A stretch of DNA of 10,887 nucleotides from Anaerolineae bacterium (GTDB taxonomy: Bacteria; Chloroflexota; Anaerolineae; Aggregatilineales; Phototrophicaceae). Shown here piece after piece: positions 1-6,064 of the stretch; positions within the stretch are counted from its first letter, which is position 1, and every line of letters begins with the position of its first letter. The translations under genes were made by a program, and so were the position numbers. The notes beneath the pieces were generated by a model. It worked only from the letters and a program-made list of their open reading frames with translations. It was not told where the DNA came from and made no database searches. The DNA lies in contig JADLHH010000477.1 of assembly GCA_020848855.1 (NCBI GenBank), forward strand, positions 1 to 10,887. Reading direction: 5' to 3'.

Positions 1-573
1 CGCGGGCACGACCTGTACTTCCTCGACATCGGCGGCGGCTATCCTGCCGGGCACTACCACACCGGCACGATCCCCACCATCGAGGAGATCGGCGCGGCGG
101 TCATGGGAGCAGTTGCCGACCACATCCCGGCGACCCCGAATCTCATGCTCGTGCTGGAGCCGGGGCGCGGCATGGTCGGCGAGAGCGGCGCGCTGGTCTC
201 GACCGTCGTCGGGCGCGCCCAGCGCGGCGATCAGACGTGGCTGTACCTCGATGCCGGCGTGTTCAACGGCTTGATGGAGACCTACGAGGGTTTCCCGCCG
301 GTCGTCGAACTCGTCAGCGACTGCGCCGCCGAGCGCCCGACCCGCGTCTACACGCTGGCGGGTCCAAGCTGCGATAGCTGCGACGTGATCGCCCGCAACA
401 TCGAAATGCCGGAGATTCGCATCGGCGAGCGGCTGCTGTTCCGCGACACCGGCGCCTACACCAACGAGTATGCGGCAGCCTTCAACGGCTTCCCCATCCC
501 CGAAGTAATCTCGCTGAACCTCAGCGAAGCGTTTGCCCTGCCGCAGCTTCAGATCGTCGGCAAGCTGGCGTAA
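1..573 (+). CDS. Ornithine decarboxylase, fold-III PLP family, C-terminal part (5' truncated by window edge)
   Basis: The frame is open from base 1 and ends with TAA at 571-573, giving 190 visible codons. It should decarboxylate L-ornithine to putrescine in the cytoplasm (polyamine synthesis). The fragment starts in the PLP barrel: DIGGGYP (fragment residues 9-15) and EPGR (53-56) are the glycine loop and phosphate-binding motif of the ornithine/diaminopimelate/arginine decarboxylase family. GPSCDSCD follows, with the catalytic Cys at 124 and substrate-binding Asp at 125 and 128. The spacing matches the Cys360/Asp361/Asp364 set of eukaryotic ODC, whereas diaminopimelate decarboxylases have Glu after the Cys. 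GAYT (Tyr at 153) and FNGF (161-164) are also typical of ODC. The PLP lysine lies upstream of the window. Related activity on lysine cannot be excluded. A tandem array of terminator-like hairpins starts 18 bases after the stop. Confidence 0.9.
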   Translation, partial: RGHDLYFLDIGGGYPAGHYHTGTIPTIEEIGAAVMGAVADHIPATPNLMLVLEPGRGMVGESGALVSTVVGRAQRGDQTWLYLDAGVFNGLMETYEGFPPVVELVSDCAAERPTRVYTLAGPSCDSCDVIARNIEMPEIRIGERLLFRDTGAYTNEYAAAFNGFPIPEVISLNLSEAFALPQLQIVGKLA

Positions 574-591
574 CCCAGCTCCAAACCATCT

Positions 592-849
592 GTAGGGGCA
601 CACGGCTGTGTGCCCTTTTTGGTTCCCCCCGTAATGCCTTTAGGGGCGTAGGGGCACACGGCTGTGTGCCCTTTTTTGTTCCCCACGTAATGCCTTTAGG
701 GGCGTAGGGGCGCACGGCTGTACGCCCTTTTTTGTTCCCCACGTAATGCCTTTAGGGGCGTAGGGGTACATGGGCTGTGCGCCCTTTTTTGTTCCCCACC
801 TAATGCCTTTAGGGGCGTAGGGGCACACGGGCTGTGTGCCCCTTTTTAT
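592..849 (+). repeat. Tandem array of 56-bp units, each a terminator-like hairpin
   Basis: Four full units (592-647, 648-703, 704-759, 760-816; 56, 56, 56 and 57 bp) and a partial fifth (817-849) are nearly identical. Each begins GTAGGGG, forms a hairpin such as GGGCACAC-GGCT-GTGTGCCC, runs into five or six T, then continues TGTTCCCCACGTAATGCC before TTTAGGGGC. Unit 3 changes one A-T pair to G-C on both sides, which keeps the stem, but it also has one mismatch. Unit 4 is more degraded. Unit 5 has a 9-bp stem. The T-run follows the hairpin only on the plus strand, so the units read as stacked Rho-independent terminators for the ornithine decarboxylase gene. Unit length is not a multiple of three and no reading frame is preserved across units, so the array is non-coding. 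Confidence 0.9.
595..620 (+). terminator. First hairpin plus T-run after the ornithine decarboxylase gene
   Basis: An 8-bp perfect GC-rich stem (GGGCACAC / GTGTGCCC) with a four-base loop GGCT is followed directly by TTTTT. It lies about 20 bases after the stop codon at 573. This is a textbook intrinsic terminator shape. The following copies in the array would act as backups. Confidence 0.65.
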
Positions 850-867
850 TTCGCGTCACCCCTGTAG

Positions 868-888
868 GGGCGGGTCTGAGACCCGCCC
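868..888. repeat. Near-perfect intergenic palindrome (GGGC...GCCC family)
   Basis: GGGCGGGTCT, one base, then AGACCCGCCC gives a 10-bp self-complementary stem, preceded by GTAG like the tandem units just upstream. It has the same outer GGGGC-type ends but a different centre. No T-run follows, so it is less terminator-like than the tandem units. Confidence 0.7.
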
Positions 889-931
889 TGGCGTTTACCC
901 CATCCCCAATTTCGCCCCACCTTCATCGCAG

Positions 932-1009
932 GGGAAACCGAGCGACAAATCCCCTCAATGCGATGACGCAGGGAAACCGAGCGACAAATCCTCTGATTGT
1001 GATGATGCA
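932..1009. repeat. 39-bp tandem duplication
   Basis: Two head-to-tail 39-bp copies (932-970 and 971-1009) share the core GGGAAACCGAGCGACAAATC and then differ at several positions. A third start (GGGAAAA) follows at 1010. The rest of 889-1091 holds no gene that I can support. Copy number is too low and the second halves too alike for this to be a CRISPR array. Confidence 0.7.
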
Positions 1010-1091
1010 GGGAAAACCCACATTTTGGAACAAATCCGCGCGATCAGTCGTCTAATGGATGTATCGCACAGTTTCGAGAGGTTTTACCGTA

Positions 1092-1484
1092 ATGGACACC
1101 CTGATTCGCCTACTGATTATCCTGTTCCTGTCGTGGTTCACCGTGCAGGATTCACCCGTCGAGACCACGCCTGAACCCGCCCCAACCCAATACACCTACA
1201 CTACCATCACCGACGTGCAGGCGATCACCCTGCGCTCCTTCCCCGCGCAGATCAATCTGGTCATCAGCGGCTACCAGCCGGACGGCTGCGACATCCCGGT
1301 GCAGGTCTCGCAGCGCCGCGAGGGGAACACCGTCTATGTCGACATCTACCGCGACCTGCCGCAGTCGGTCATGTGCCCGGCAATCCTGCGCGAATACAGC
1401 GAGTCGATCCACCTCGACGGCTTTTTCGAGAGCGGCACGTATACCATTCGCGTCAACGATTTCACGCTCGAAGTGACGGTGTAA
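1092..1484 (+). CDS. Small exported protein of unknown function
   Basis: I do not recognise a named family. The product from the ATG at 1092 has 130 residues. The N-terminus MDTLIRLLIILFLSWFTVQ is a hydrophobic signal or anchor segment, followed by a short Pro/Thr-rich linker (SPVETTPEPAPTQYTYT). A roughly 90-residue domain rich in alternating hydrophobic residues (predicted beta strands) ends in GTYTIRVNDFTLEVTV. Two cysteines (DGCD and VMCP) could form a disulfide outside the cell. I chose 1092 over the in-frame ATG at 1059 because GAGAGG at 1076-1081 sits ten bases upstream and the hydrophobic segment then starts at the N-terminus. The beta-rich end resembles immunoglobulin-like or protease-inhibitor-like folds, but this is only an impression. 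The DUF4139 gene follows 118 bases later on the same strand and is also exported. Confidence 0.75.
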   Translation: MDTLIRLLIILFLSWFTVQDSPVETTPEPAPTQYTYTTITDVQAITLRSFPAQINLVISGYQPDGCDIPVQVSQRREGNTVYVDIYRDLPQSVMCPAILREYSESIHLDGFFESGTYTIRVNDFTLEVTV

Positions 1485-1507
1485 AGCCGCTTCAGCGGGC
1501 TGCTTTT
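1485..1507 (+). terminator. Weak terminator-like hairpin after the small exported protein gene
   Basis: Directly after the stop, AGCCGC and GCGGGCT can pair with one bulged G around a TTCA loop, followed by GCTTTT. The stem is short and imperfect. It could partly separate this gene from the DUF4139 gene. Confidence 0.3.
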
Positions 1508-1602
1508 CAGCCGTCTTTAGGCGGCTTGGGTTCCTAGCCGAAGGCTTCGAGCCTCGTGCAGCAGAAATTGACAATAGTTTCGTTCACGAAAGGACACGAC
1601 CC

Positions 1603-3057
1603 ATGAAACGCATTGGCATCATCGTAATCGGCACGACGCTCGCTCTGGGGCTGATGGTCGCCGGGGTGAGCGCGCAGGACACGCCCGCTGCGCCTCCACC
1701 GGACGGCGTGGCGCTGGCGGTCTATAACCAGGGCACGGCGCTGGTGCAGGATCGGCGCACATTCTCGTTCCAGGCGGGGTTGAACACCATCAATTTCACC
1801 GATGTAGCGTCAGGCATCGACCCGACCTCGGTGACATTCGTCTCGCTCACCGACCCCACCGGCACAATCGTGCTGGAGCAGAACTACGTCTACGACCTGG
1901 TCAACAGCTCGGCGCTGCTCCAGCGCTACATTGACGAGGCGATCTCGGTCATCACCACCGACGGCACGGAGTATCGTGGGACGCTGCTCAGCGGCAACGG
2001 CGGCGACATCATCCTGCGCGCCGACGACGGTCAGGTGATCGTGATCAAGCCGGAAAACGTCCGCGATATCCGCTTCCCGAACCTGCCCGGCGGCTTGATC
2101 ACCCGCCCGACGCTGCGCTGGATCGTGCAGGCGGCGCAGGCGGGCGACCAGCAGGTCGCGCTGACCTACCTCACCAGCGGCATGAACTGGTCGGCGGATT
2201 ACAACGTTCTGCTGGCGACCGATAACCAGTCGCTCGACCTGAACGGCTGGGTGACGCTCAACAACACCAGCGGCGCGGCGTATCACGACGCGCTGGTCAA
2301 GCTGGTGGCGGGCGATGTCAACCGACTGCCGCAGCCACAGGAGATGCTGGAGCGCGGCGTGATGATGGATGCGATGGCAGCCGCACCCGCGCAGGTCGAG
2401 CAGCGTGACATCAGCGAATACAAGCTGTATGAAATCCAGCGCCCGGTGACGGTCGGCGCGAACGAGACCAAGCAGGTTGAGTTTGTGACGGCGGCGAACG
2501 TCCCGGCGCACACCTTCTTCGTCTACGACTCCAGCCAGCCGTATTACGTCTACGGCGGTCCGCTCATCGACCAGTATTACGGGCAGTCCGGCGTCACCGA
2601 CGTGCAGAATTATCTGGAATTCAACACCGGCGACGATGGCGGCTTGGGCGCGGCGCTGCCCGCCGGGCGCGTGCGCGTCTACCAGCAGGATGTTGATGGC
2701 GCGGCGCTGCTGATCGGCGAGAATTCGATTGACCACACGGCGAAGGGTGAAGACGTGCGGCTGTACCTCGGCAACGCCTTCGATCTGGTCGGCGAGCGCG
2801 TCCAGAAGGACTACAACCTGATCGCCAGCAACGTCCTGGAGGAAACCTACGAAATCCACCTGCGCAACCACAAGGAGAACAGCGCGGTCGAAATCCGCGT
2901 GCCGGAGCATCTGTTCCGCTGGAGCAACTGGGAAATCCTGAACGCCTCGATGGACTACACCCAGACCGACGCCCACACCATCGAGTTCCGCCCGACCGTC
3001 CCCGCCGACGGCGAGGTCGTGATCACCTACACCGTGCGCTACACCTGGCCCCGGTAG
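1603..3057 (+). CDS. Exported DUF4139 domain-containing protein
   Basis: The 484-residue product begins with a classic signal peptide (basic MKR, hydrophobic core to about residue 20, VSA before a probable cleavage at residue 24/25). The mature part starts with a short strand-rich region: VALAVYNQGTALVQDRRTF, typical of the start of DUF4139 proteins, and LNTINFTDVASGIDPTSV. It continues into a long beta-rich body with LTYLTSGMNWSADYNVLL (about residues 186-203) and a C-terminal region ending in VVITYTVRY. The molecular role of DUF4139 is not established, so I give none. AAAGGA at 1589-1594, eight bases before the ATG, is a good ribosome site and supports the start. It follows another exported protein on the same strand and ends just before an inverted-repeat unit. 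Family assignment is from motif recognition. Confidence 0.85.
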   Translation: MKRIGIIVIGTTLALGLMVAGVSAQDTPAAPPPDGVALAVYNQGTALVQDRRTFSFQAGLNTINFTDVASGIDPTSVTFVSLTDPTGTIVLEQNYVYDLVNSSALLQRYIDEAISVITTDGTEYRGTLLSGNGGDIILRADDGQVIVIKPENVRDIRFPNLPGGLITRPTLRWIVQAAQAGDQQVALTYLTSGMNWSADYNVLLATDNQSLDLNGWVTLNNTSGAAYHDALVKLVAGDVNRLPQPQEMLERGVMMDAMAAAPAQVEQRDISEYKLYEIQRPVTVGANETKQVEFVTAANVPAHTFFVYDSSQPYYVYGGPLIDQYYGQSGVTDVQNYLEFNTGDDGGLGAALPAGRVRVYQQDVDGAALLIGENSIDHTAKGEDVRLYLGNAFDLVGERVQKDYNLIASNVLEETYEIHLRNHKENSAVEIRVPEHLFRWSNWEILNASMDYTQTDAHTIEFRPTVPADGEVVITYTVRYTWPR

Positions 3058-3064
3058 CATAATT

Positions 3065-3127
3065 CCCCTCACCCCGTGTGAACCTATGGTTCACCCTGCC
3101 CCTCTCCCACGCAAGCGGGGAGAGGGG
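3065..3127 (+). repeat. Left inverted arm of the DUF559 unit, two hairpins
   Basis: The order is CCCCTCACCCC (3065-3075), hairpin GTGAACC-TAT-GGTTCAC (3078-3094), CCTG, then hairpin CCCCTCTCCC / GGGAGAGGGG (3099-3108 with 3118-3127) around the loop ACGCAAGCG. The inner 29 bp are identical to the reverse complement of the right arm. The arm starts seven bases after the DUF4139 stop codon and may also end that transcript. Confidence 0.9.
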
Positions 3128-3147
3128 CGTTACACAGGTTTGAGATA

Positions 3148-3519
3148 ATGTCCCCTCAGGAACGATGGAAAATACCGCCCGAACTGAAAACCAAGATGCA
3201 CGAGCTAGCTGCCGAACTGCGGAAGGAGCATACCGCCAGCGAAGAAATCCCCTGGCAAGCACTCCGCAATCGTCAGCTTGAAGGGCGTAAATTCCGCCGG
3301 CAGAACCCGATCGGTGCATTTGTGGTTGACTTCTACTGCGCTGAAGAACGCCTTGTCGTTGAAGTCGATGGGGGTATCCACCAAGCCCAGTGTGAGGCGG
3401 ATAGACTTCGGCAGGAAGTCATCGAATCGCTTGGGCTTCGCTTCGTTCGCGTGACAACCGAACAGGTCGAGAACGACTTACCGGCTGTTCTGGAGCGAAT
3501 TCGCTCCGGTGTTGGATAA
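3148..3519 (+). CDS. DUF559 domain-containing endonuclease (Vsr-like PD-(D/E)XK fold)
   Basis: This is a 123-residue single-domain protein. Visible family hallmarks are LRKEHTASEEIPWQALRNRQL (an early Glu pair at 32-33), KFRRQNPIG (48-56), VVDFYC with Asp61, VVEVDGGIH with Glu72, Asp74 and His78, then a D..R..V...LGLRFVRVT helix-strand end. The Glu/Asp/Glu-x-Asp/His set is the expected active site of DUF559, a relative of very-short-patch repair endonucleases, so DNA nicking or cleavage is likely but the target is unknown. All key residues are intact, suggesting an active protein. Its codon use is less GC-skewed in third positions than its neighbours (for example CTT, CGT, GAA), compatible with transfer. 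The ribosome site is weak. It sits tightly between the two inverted arms, so any promoter must overlap the left arm or its edge. Confidence 0.9.
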   Translation: MSPQERWKIPPELKTKMHELAAELRKEHTASEEIPWQALRNRQLEGRKFRRQNPIGAFVVDFYCAEERLVVEVDGGIHQAQCEADRLRQEVIESLGLRFVRVTTEQVENDLPAVLERIRSGVG

Positions 3520-3548
3520 ACCCATCACATCAGGAGTCGCGTTCTTCA

Positions 3549-3609
3549 CCCCTCTCCCCGCTTGCGTGGGAGAGGGGTAAGCTAACCGTAGGTTAGCCGG
3601 GGTGAGGGG
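3549..3609 (-). repeat. Right inverted arm of the DUF559 unit, two hairpins
   Basis: Read on the plus strand the order is CCCCTCTCCC / GGGAGAGGGG hairpin (3549-3577), TAA, hairpin GCTAACC-GTA-GGTTAGC (3581-3597), C, GGGGTGAGGGG (3599-3609). The small hairpin differs from the left arm's at two base pairs, both changed on both sides so that pairing is kept. It ends four bases before the stop codon of the convergent minus-strand gene at 3614. Confidence 0.9.
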
Positions 3610-3613
3610 TCTC

Positions 3614-4843
3614 TTATCGCAGCCGCTTGTCGTAGCTGGCGGGGACGTTCAGCGTCTCGGCGATCATCAGCCCGGCGGATTGCAGCCGCGTGCGCGCGTT
3701 GTAGACCGTCAGCGGCACGACCGCTTCTTCGTTCAGCGGGTCGTCCGTCACCGGGATTGTGTCGTCGGTGTGCGGCTGTATCAGCACCAGCTGAAAGCTG
3801 CCGTCCTTCAGCAGCAGGTTGATCTCGCCGTAGTGGACGGCGCGCTCCCGGCTGGATTTTCCCCGCCGCCCAACCTTGCTGATGATGTGGCTGACGTACA
3901 CTTCCTGAATCTGGTCGATGGGAACGGTACGCCGCGCGCGCTTGCCGCGCAGCCAGCGCACTCCGCCTGGCTCGAAGGCGATGCGCTTGATCCGGGTCAG
4001 CGTCTGGTACAGCCCGGCGAGGATGATGATGAACAGCAGGATGCTCGCCCCGATGCCCATGTAGATCAGCAGCATCGGCGGGATCGGGATCGTAAACGTG
4101 TTCGCCCCGATGGTGATCTCGAAATCTGAAGTGAGGGGCAGCGCGATGCCGCTGGTCAGGCTTTTCACCGTCAGCACGATGAACGCGCCCAGCCAGACGA
4201 TATTCCAGGCGACCCGCAGCAGCTTGCTGCGCCCCCACGCCGGCGAAAGCGTCAGTTCCAACCGTTCCCAGTCGGTGCGCTTGAGCGTCCACAGGTCGAG
4301 CTTGATCGGCAGTTCGGGCTGCGGGATCGCTTCCGCAACCGGCTCGAAGATCGTCGGCTCCAGGCGCGGCGCGGCAGGGATTTCGCTGCGCGGGCGCGGC
4401 TCAATCGAGATCGGACCGCCCTCGCTCTTGCGCGGCGGGACGAACGTGAACGGGCAGTGGATTTGCTCGGCGAGCGCCTGCCCCGCCTGAATCGCCGTCT
4501 TCTGATACTGCGTTGCCAGCGGGTCGAACCAGTGCGCCAGCCCGCACCACCGGCTGCCGCGCGTCGTGACCAGTTCGCCGCGCAGCACCAGCCCCAGATG
4601 CCATGACGTATCTTCTTCCGCCCAGCCGAGCACCACGCGCTGCACCGATTCGTTCGGCAGCATCCCGTTCGCCGGAAGCTGCCGTCGGCTGCCGAAAGTC
4701 GCGCCGTAGCGCAGCGGCTCGCCGGGGACAGCTTCGACCAGCACGCGCTCGCTGCCGCCGGTGCTGCCGTTGACCAGCAGGCGCCAGCTTTCCGGCTGTA
4801 CTTCGATGATCAGGTTGCTCCCGGCGGAGATTCGTTCCATCAT
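3614..4843 (-). CDS. Two-helix membrane protein of unknown function
   Basis: I do not recognise a named family for this 409-residue protein. It has no signal peptide. Residues 1-140 form a soluble domain (WRLLVNG, YGATFGSRRQLP, GWAEEDTSWHLGLVL, WFDPLATQYQKTAI). A Pro/Glu-rich linker lies at about 140-180. Transmembrane helices fall at about 209-228 and 257-280, separated by a short segment. The C-terminal soluble domain begins RIAFEPGGVRWLRGKRARRTVPIDQIQEVYVSHI and continues with short strands. That pattern recalls membrane-associated PH-like domains, but this is only a resemblance. The start has two consecutive ATGs; GGATGG lies nine bases upstream of the first. It is the last of four co-oriented genes that include pspA, though 289 bases separate it from the gene before, so it may have its own promoter. 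Confidence 0.8.
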   Translation of the reverse strand: MMERISAGSNLIIEVQPESWRLLVNGSTGGSERVLVEAVPGEPLRYGATFGSRRQLPANGMLPNESVQRVVLGWAEEDTSWHLGLVLRGELVTTRGSRWCGLAHWFDPLATQYQKTAIQAGQALAEQIHCPFTFVPPRKSEGGPISIEPRPRSEIPAAPRLEPTIFEPVAEAIPQPELPIKLDLWTLKRTDWERLELTLSPAWGRSKLLRVAWNIVWLGAFIVLTVKSLTSGIALPLTSDFEITIGANTFTIPIPPMLLIYMGIGASILLFIIILAGLYQTLTRIKRIAFEPGGVRWLRGKRARRTVPIDQIQEVYVSHIISKVGRRGKSSRERAVHYGEINLLLKDGSFQLVLIQPHTDDTIPVTDDPLNEEAVVPLTVYNARTRLQSAGLMIAETLNVPASYDKRLR

Positions 4844-5132
4844 GCGGTTGCGCCATCCAACGCCAAAATCATTTTAGTAGTCTACCGCGCTGTCGAACGC
4901 GAGTCGATATGCAACTTGCGGCGGGTTACGGGATGGTAATAAATCGACCCGGACTGCGGTTTTTAGTGATTGGTTTTTAGTCAGATGGAGAGGGGCAGGG
5001 GCTGAGGAAAGATGGCAACAGTACCCTATTCATAACCGACAGCGAAGAAACAAAAACCGCTCGTCTGACGATGAGAGTTTTTGGGTTGGTGCAACTCCGG
5101 CGCAGCGCGGCTACGTATGCAGATGCGCAACG
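4844..5132. other. Gene-free stretch between two minus-strand membrane protein genes
   Basis: No gene is supported here. For the minus-strand gene starting at 4843 a weak promoter is possible (-10 TAAAAT at 4871-4876, -35-like TTCGAC at 4892-4897, but with a short 15-base spacer). A 10-bp direct repeat GGTTTTTAGT occurs at 4958-4967 and 4972-4981. At 4987-5007 a short sequence resembles the outer end of the DUF559-unit arms. I see no convincing terminator for the gene ending at 5133. Confidence 0.45.
4987..5007 (-). repeat. Possible decayed end of a DUF559-type inverted repeat
   Basis: GGAGAGGGGCAGGGGCTGAG is the reverse complement of a sequence close to the left arm at 3065-3106 with its small hairpin deleted (CCTCA.CCCCTGCCCCTCTCC). 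There is no partner arm or nuclease gene nearby. The match is short and low in complexity, so it may be chance. Confidence 0.35.
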
Positions 5133-5945
5133 CTACTGCAGGCGAAGCCGCTGCGCCTGGACTTCGTCCATCGCGTCAATTGTATCCTGCAGGCTGGAAA
5201 CCTCGTCGCGGATGTCCTGACGCAGGCGCTGCGCCCGGCTGCTGTCCACGTCCTTCGTGCCCAGCAGCGACATCTGCGCGTAGATCGTGCCGAGCGACGA
5301 CAGCGTGCTGTCCAACTGAATTTCGGCGCGCTTGACGCTGTTGGCGGTGGCGTTCAGGTTTTCAAGCTGAAGCTCCAGCCGATCCAACTGCTCCTTGAGG
5401 TCGCGCTGGACGGCGGGGTCGGTCTCCTGCTTGAGGCGAATCTGCACCTTTTCCAACTGCTGCGGGACCATGCGCCGGTCGCGCTCGACCAACTCGTTGC
5501 CGTCGAAGCTGTCGATGTGCATGGCGAGATCGTACATCTGCCCGATCCAGTCATTCACGTCGGCGATGGTCTGCTGAAGCTGGGTGCGCATCGCGCCGGA
5601 ATGCTGGCGGACGAGCCGGAGCATGTTGCGGCGGTATTCGAGCGCGTCTTCGAGGCGCTTGCGCGAGACGGCGCTCCTGACCTGGCGCATGTCGTACTTC
5701 GCCTCGAATTCGCGCGCGACCGCTTCGGCGGCGGCGTCGGGGTCGGTCATCGCCGAGACGACCAGCGCCGCTTCGGCAATCAACCCGGCGACAATCCAGA
5801 ACCAGGGCTGCCAGAAGGTGAATGGGTTGGGCACAAACAGGAACAGGATCGCCGTCACGGCAATGGTGACAAGGCTTTCCCAGCGAAACAGCGCATTGGT
5901 GATGACCGCACCAGTGGCGCGGGTGCGCACTTCATTTTCTGCCAT
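5133..5945 (-). CDS. Membrane protein with long C-terminal coiled coil, next to pspA
   Basis: The 270-residue product has no family that I recognise by name. Two hydrophobic helices at about 24-39 and 45-65 (LVTIAVTAILFLFV; FWIVAGLIAEAALVVSA) are joined by a tight Pro-rich turn, so both termini should be cytoplasmic. A helical region follows (about 70-145), then a strongly charged heptad-like coiled coil (about 155-265: LEKVQIRLKQE, LKEQLDRLELQLENL, IRDEVSSLQDTIDAMDEVQ). The coiled coil mirrors the all-helical PspA encoded just upstream on the same strand, so a physical partnership or membrane anchoring of PspA is plausible but inferred. The start is strongly supported: GGAGG lies five bases upstream of the ATG (complement of 5951-5955). 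A palindrome lies between the two genes. Confidence 0.85.
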   Translation of the reverse strand: MAENEVRTRATGAVITNALFRWESLVTIAVTAILFLFVPNPFTFWQPWFWIVAGLIAEAALVVSAMTDPDAAAEAVAREFEAKYDMRQVRSAVSRKRLEDALEYRRNMLRLVRQHSGAMRTQLQQTIADVNDWIGQMYDLAMHIDSFDGNELVERDRRMVPQQLEKVQIRLKQETDPAVQRDLKEQLDRLELQLENLNATANSVKRAEIQLDSTLSSLGTIYAQMSLLGTKDVDSSRAQRLRQDIRDEVSSLQDTIDAMDEVQAQRLRLQ

Positions 5946-5950
5946 AAAGT

Positions 5951-5967
5951 CCTCCGTATCTATTATA
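5951..5967 (-). promoter_or_regulatory. Strong ribosome site and a TATAAT box before the coiled-coil membrane protein
   Basis: On the minus strand, TATAAT (complement of 5962-5967) is followed by GGAGG (5955-5951) and the ATG at 5945. The ribosome site is convincing. The -10 box has no good -35 partner and would place the transcript start almost on the ribosome site, so a separate promoter here is doubtful. Confidence 0.35.
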
Positions 5968-6001
5968 CGCGGGATACAGAGTTGGGTTGCGGGGTAAAGA
6001 G

Positions 6002-6023
6002 GGGGCGTAATCTATTACGCCCC
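6002..6023 (-). terminator. 10-bp-stem palindrome between pspA and the next gene, possible attenuator/terminator
   Basis: GGGGCGTAAT, two bases, then ATTACGCCCC forms a perfect 10-bp stem about 40 bases after the pspA stop. On the minus strand it is followed by CCTCTTT, a weak T-rich tail. It has the GGGGC...GCCCC ends seen in other palindromes of this window, so it may be a dispersed repeat that also trims readthrough. Confidence 0.45.
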
Positions 6024-6064
6024 TGCAAAACGTGTCAAGATTGCCACGCCATGTGGTTATTCCG

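Larger units (their letters stand above)
3065..3609. mobile_element. Candidate mobile unit: DUF559 nuclease gene between long inverted structured repeats
   Basis: A 63-bp left arm (3065-3127) and a 61-bp right arm (3549-3609) are inverted copies of each other. Each has an 11-bp identical outer end (CCCCTCACCCC), a small hairpin, and an identical 29-bp inner block that folds on itself. Only one gene, a DUF559 endonuclease, lies between them, starting 20 bases after the left arm and ending 29 bases before the right. The unit sits in the gap between two convergent genes. I see no obvious target-site duplication: left flank CATAATT, right flank TCTCTTA. Calling it mobile is an inference from the architecture; the arms and the gene are seen directly. 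Confidence 0.5.

Noticed and set aside
521..828. Two minus-strand open frames with repeated peptides such as PYAPKGI and WGTKKG
   Set aside because: They are translations of the 56-bp tandem hairpin array. The unit is not a multiple of three and the frame shifts between copies; no ribosome site or known domain.
932..1009. CRISPR-like repeat-spacer pattern
   Set aside because: Only two copies, with 16-17 base 'spacers' that resemble each other; a plain tandem duplication explains it.
1025..1056. TTGGAA and TCTAAT as a promoter for the small exported protein
   Set aside because: Spacer of 20 bases is too long for a standard promoter.
834..1174. Two overlapping plus-strand open frames across the 39-bp duplication
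   Set aside because: Low-complexity translation of repeats. They overlap the better supported exported protein gene and have no start signal.
1568..1573. TTGACA upstream of the DUF4139 gene as a -35 box
   Set aside because: No -10-like sequence at 16-18 bases; the proper position falls on the ribosome site.
1810..3072. 420-residue open frame antisense to the DUF4139 gene
   Set aside because: Long antisense frames are expected in GC-rich coding DNA. The plus-strand frame has a signal peptide, ribosome site and family motifs.
3055..3616. Target-site duplication around the DUF559 unit
   Set aside because: Flanks CATAATT and TCTCTTA share no convincing direct repeat.
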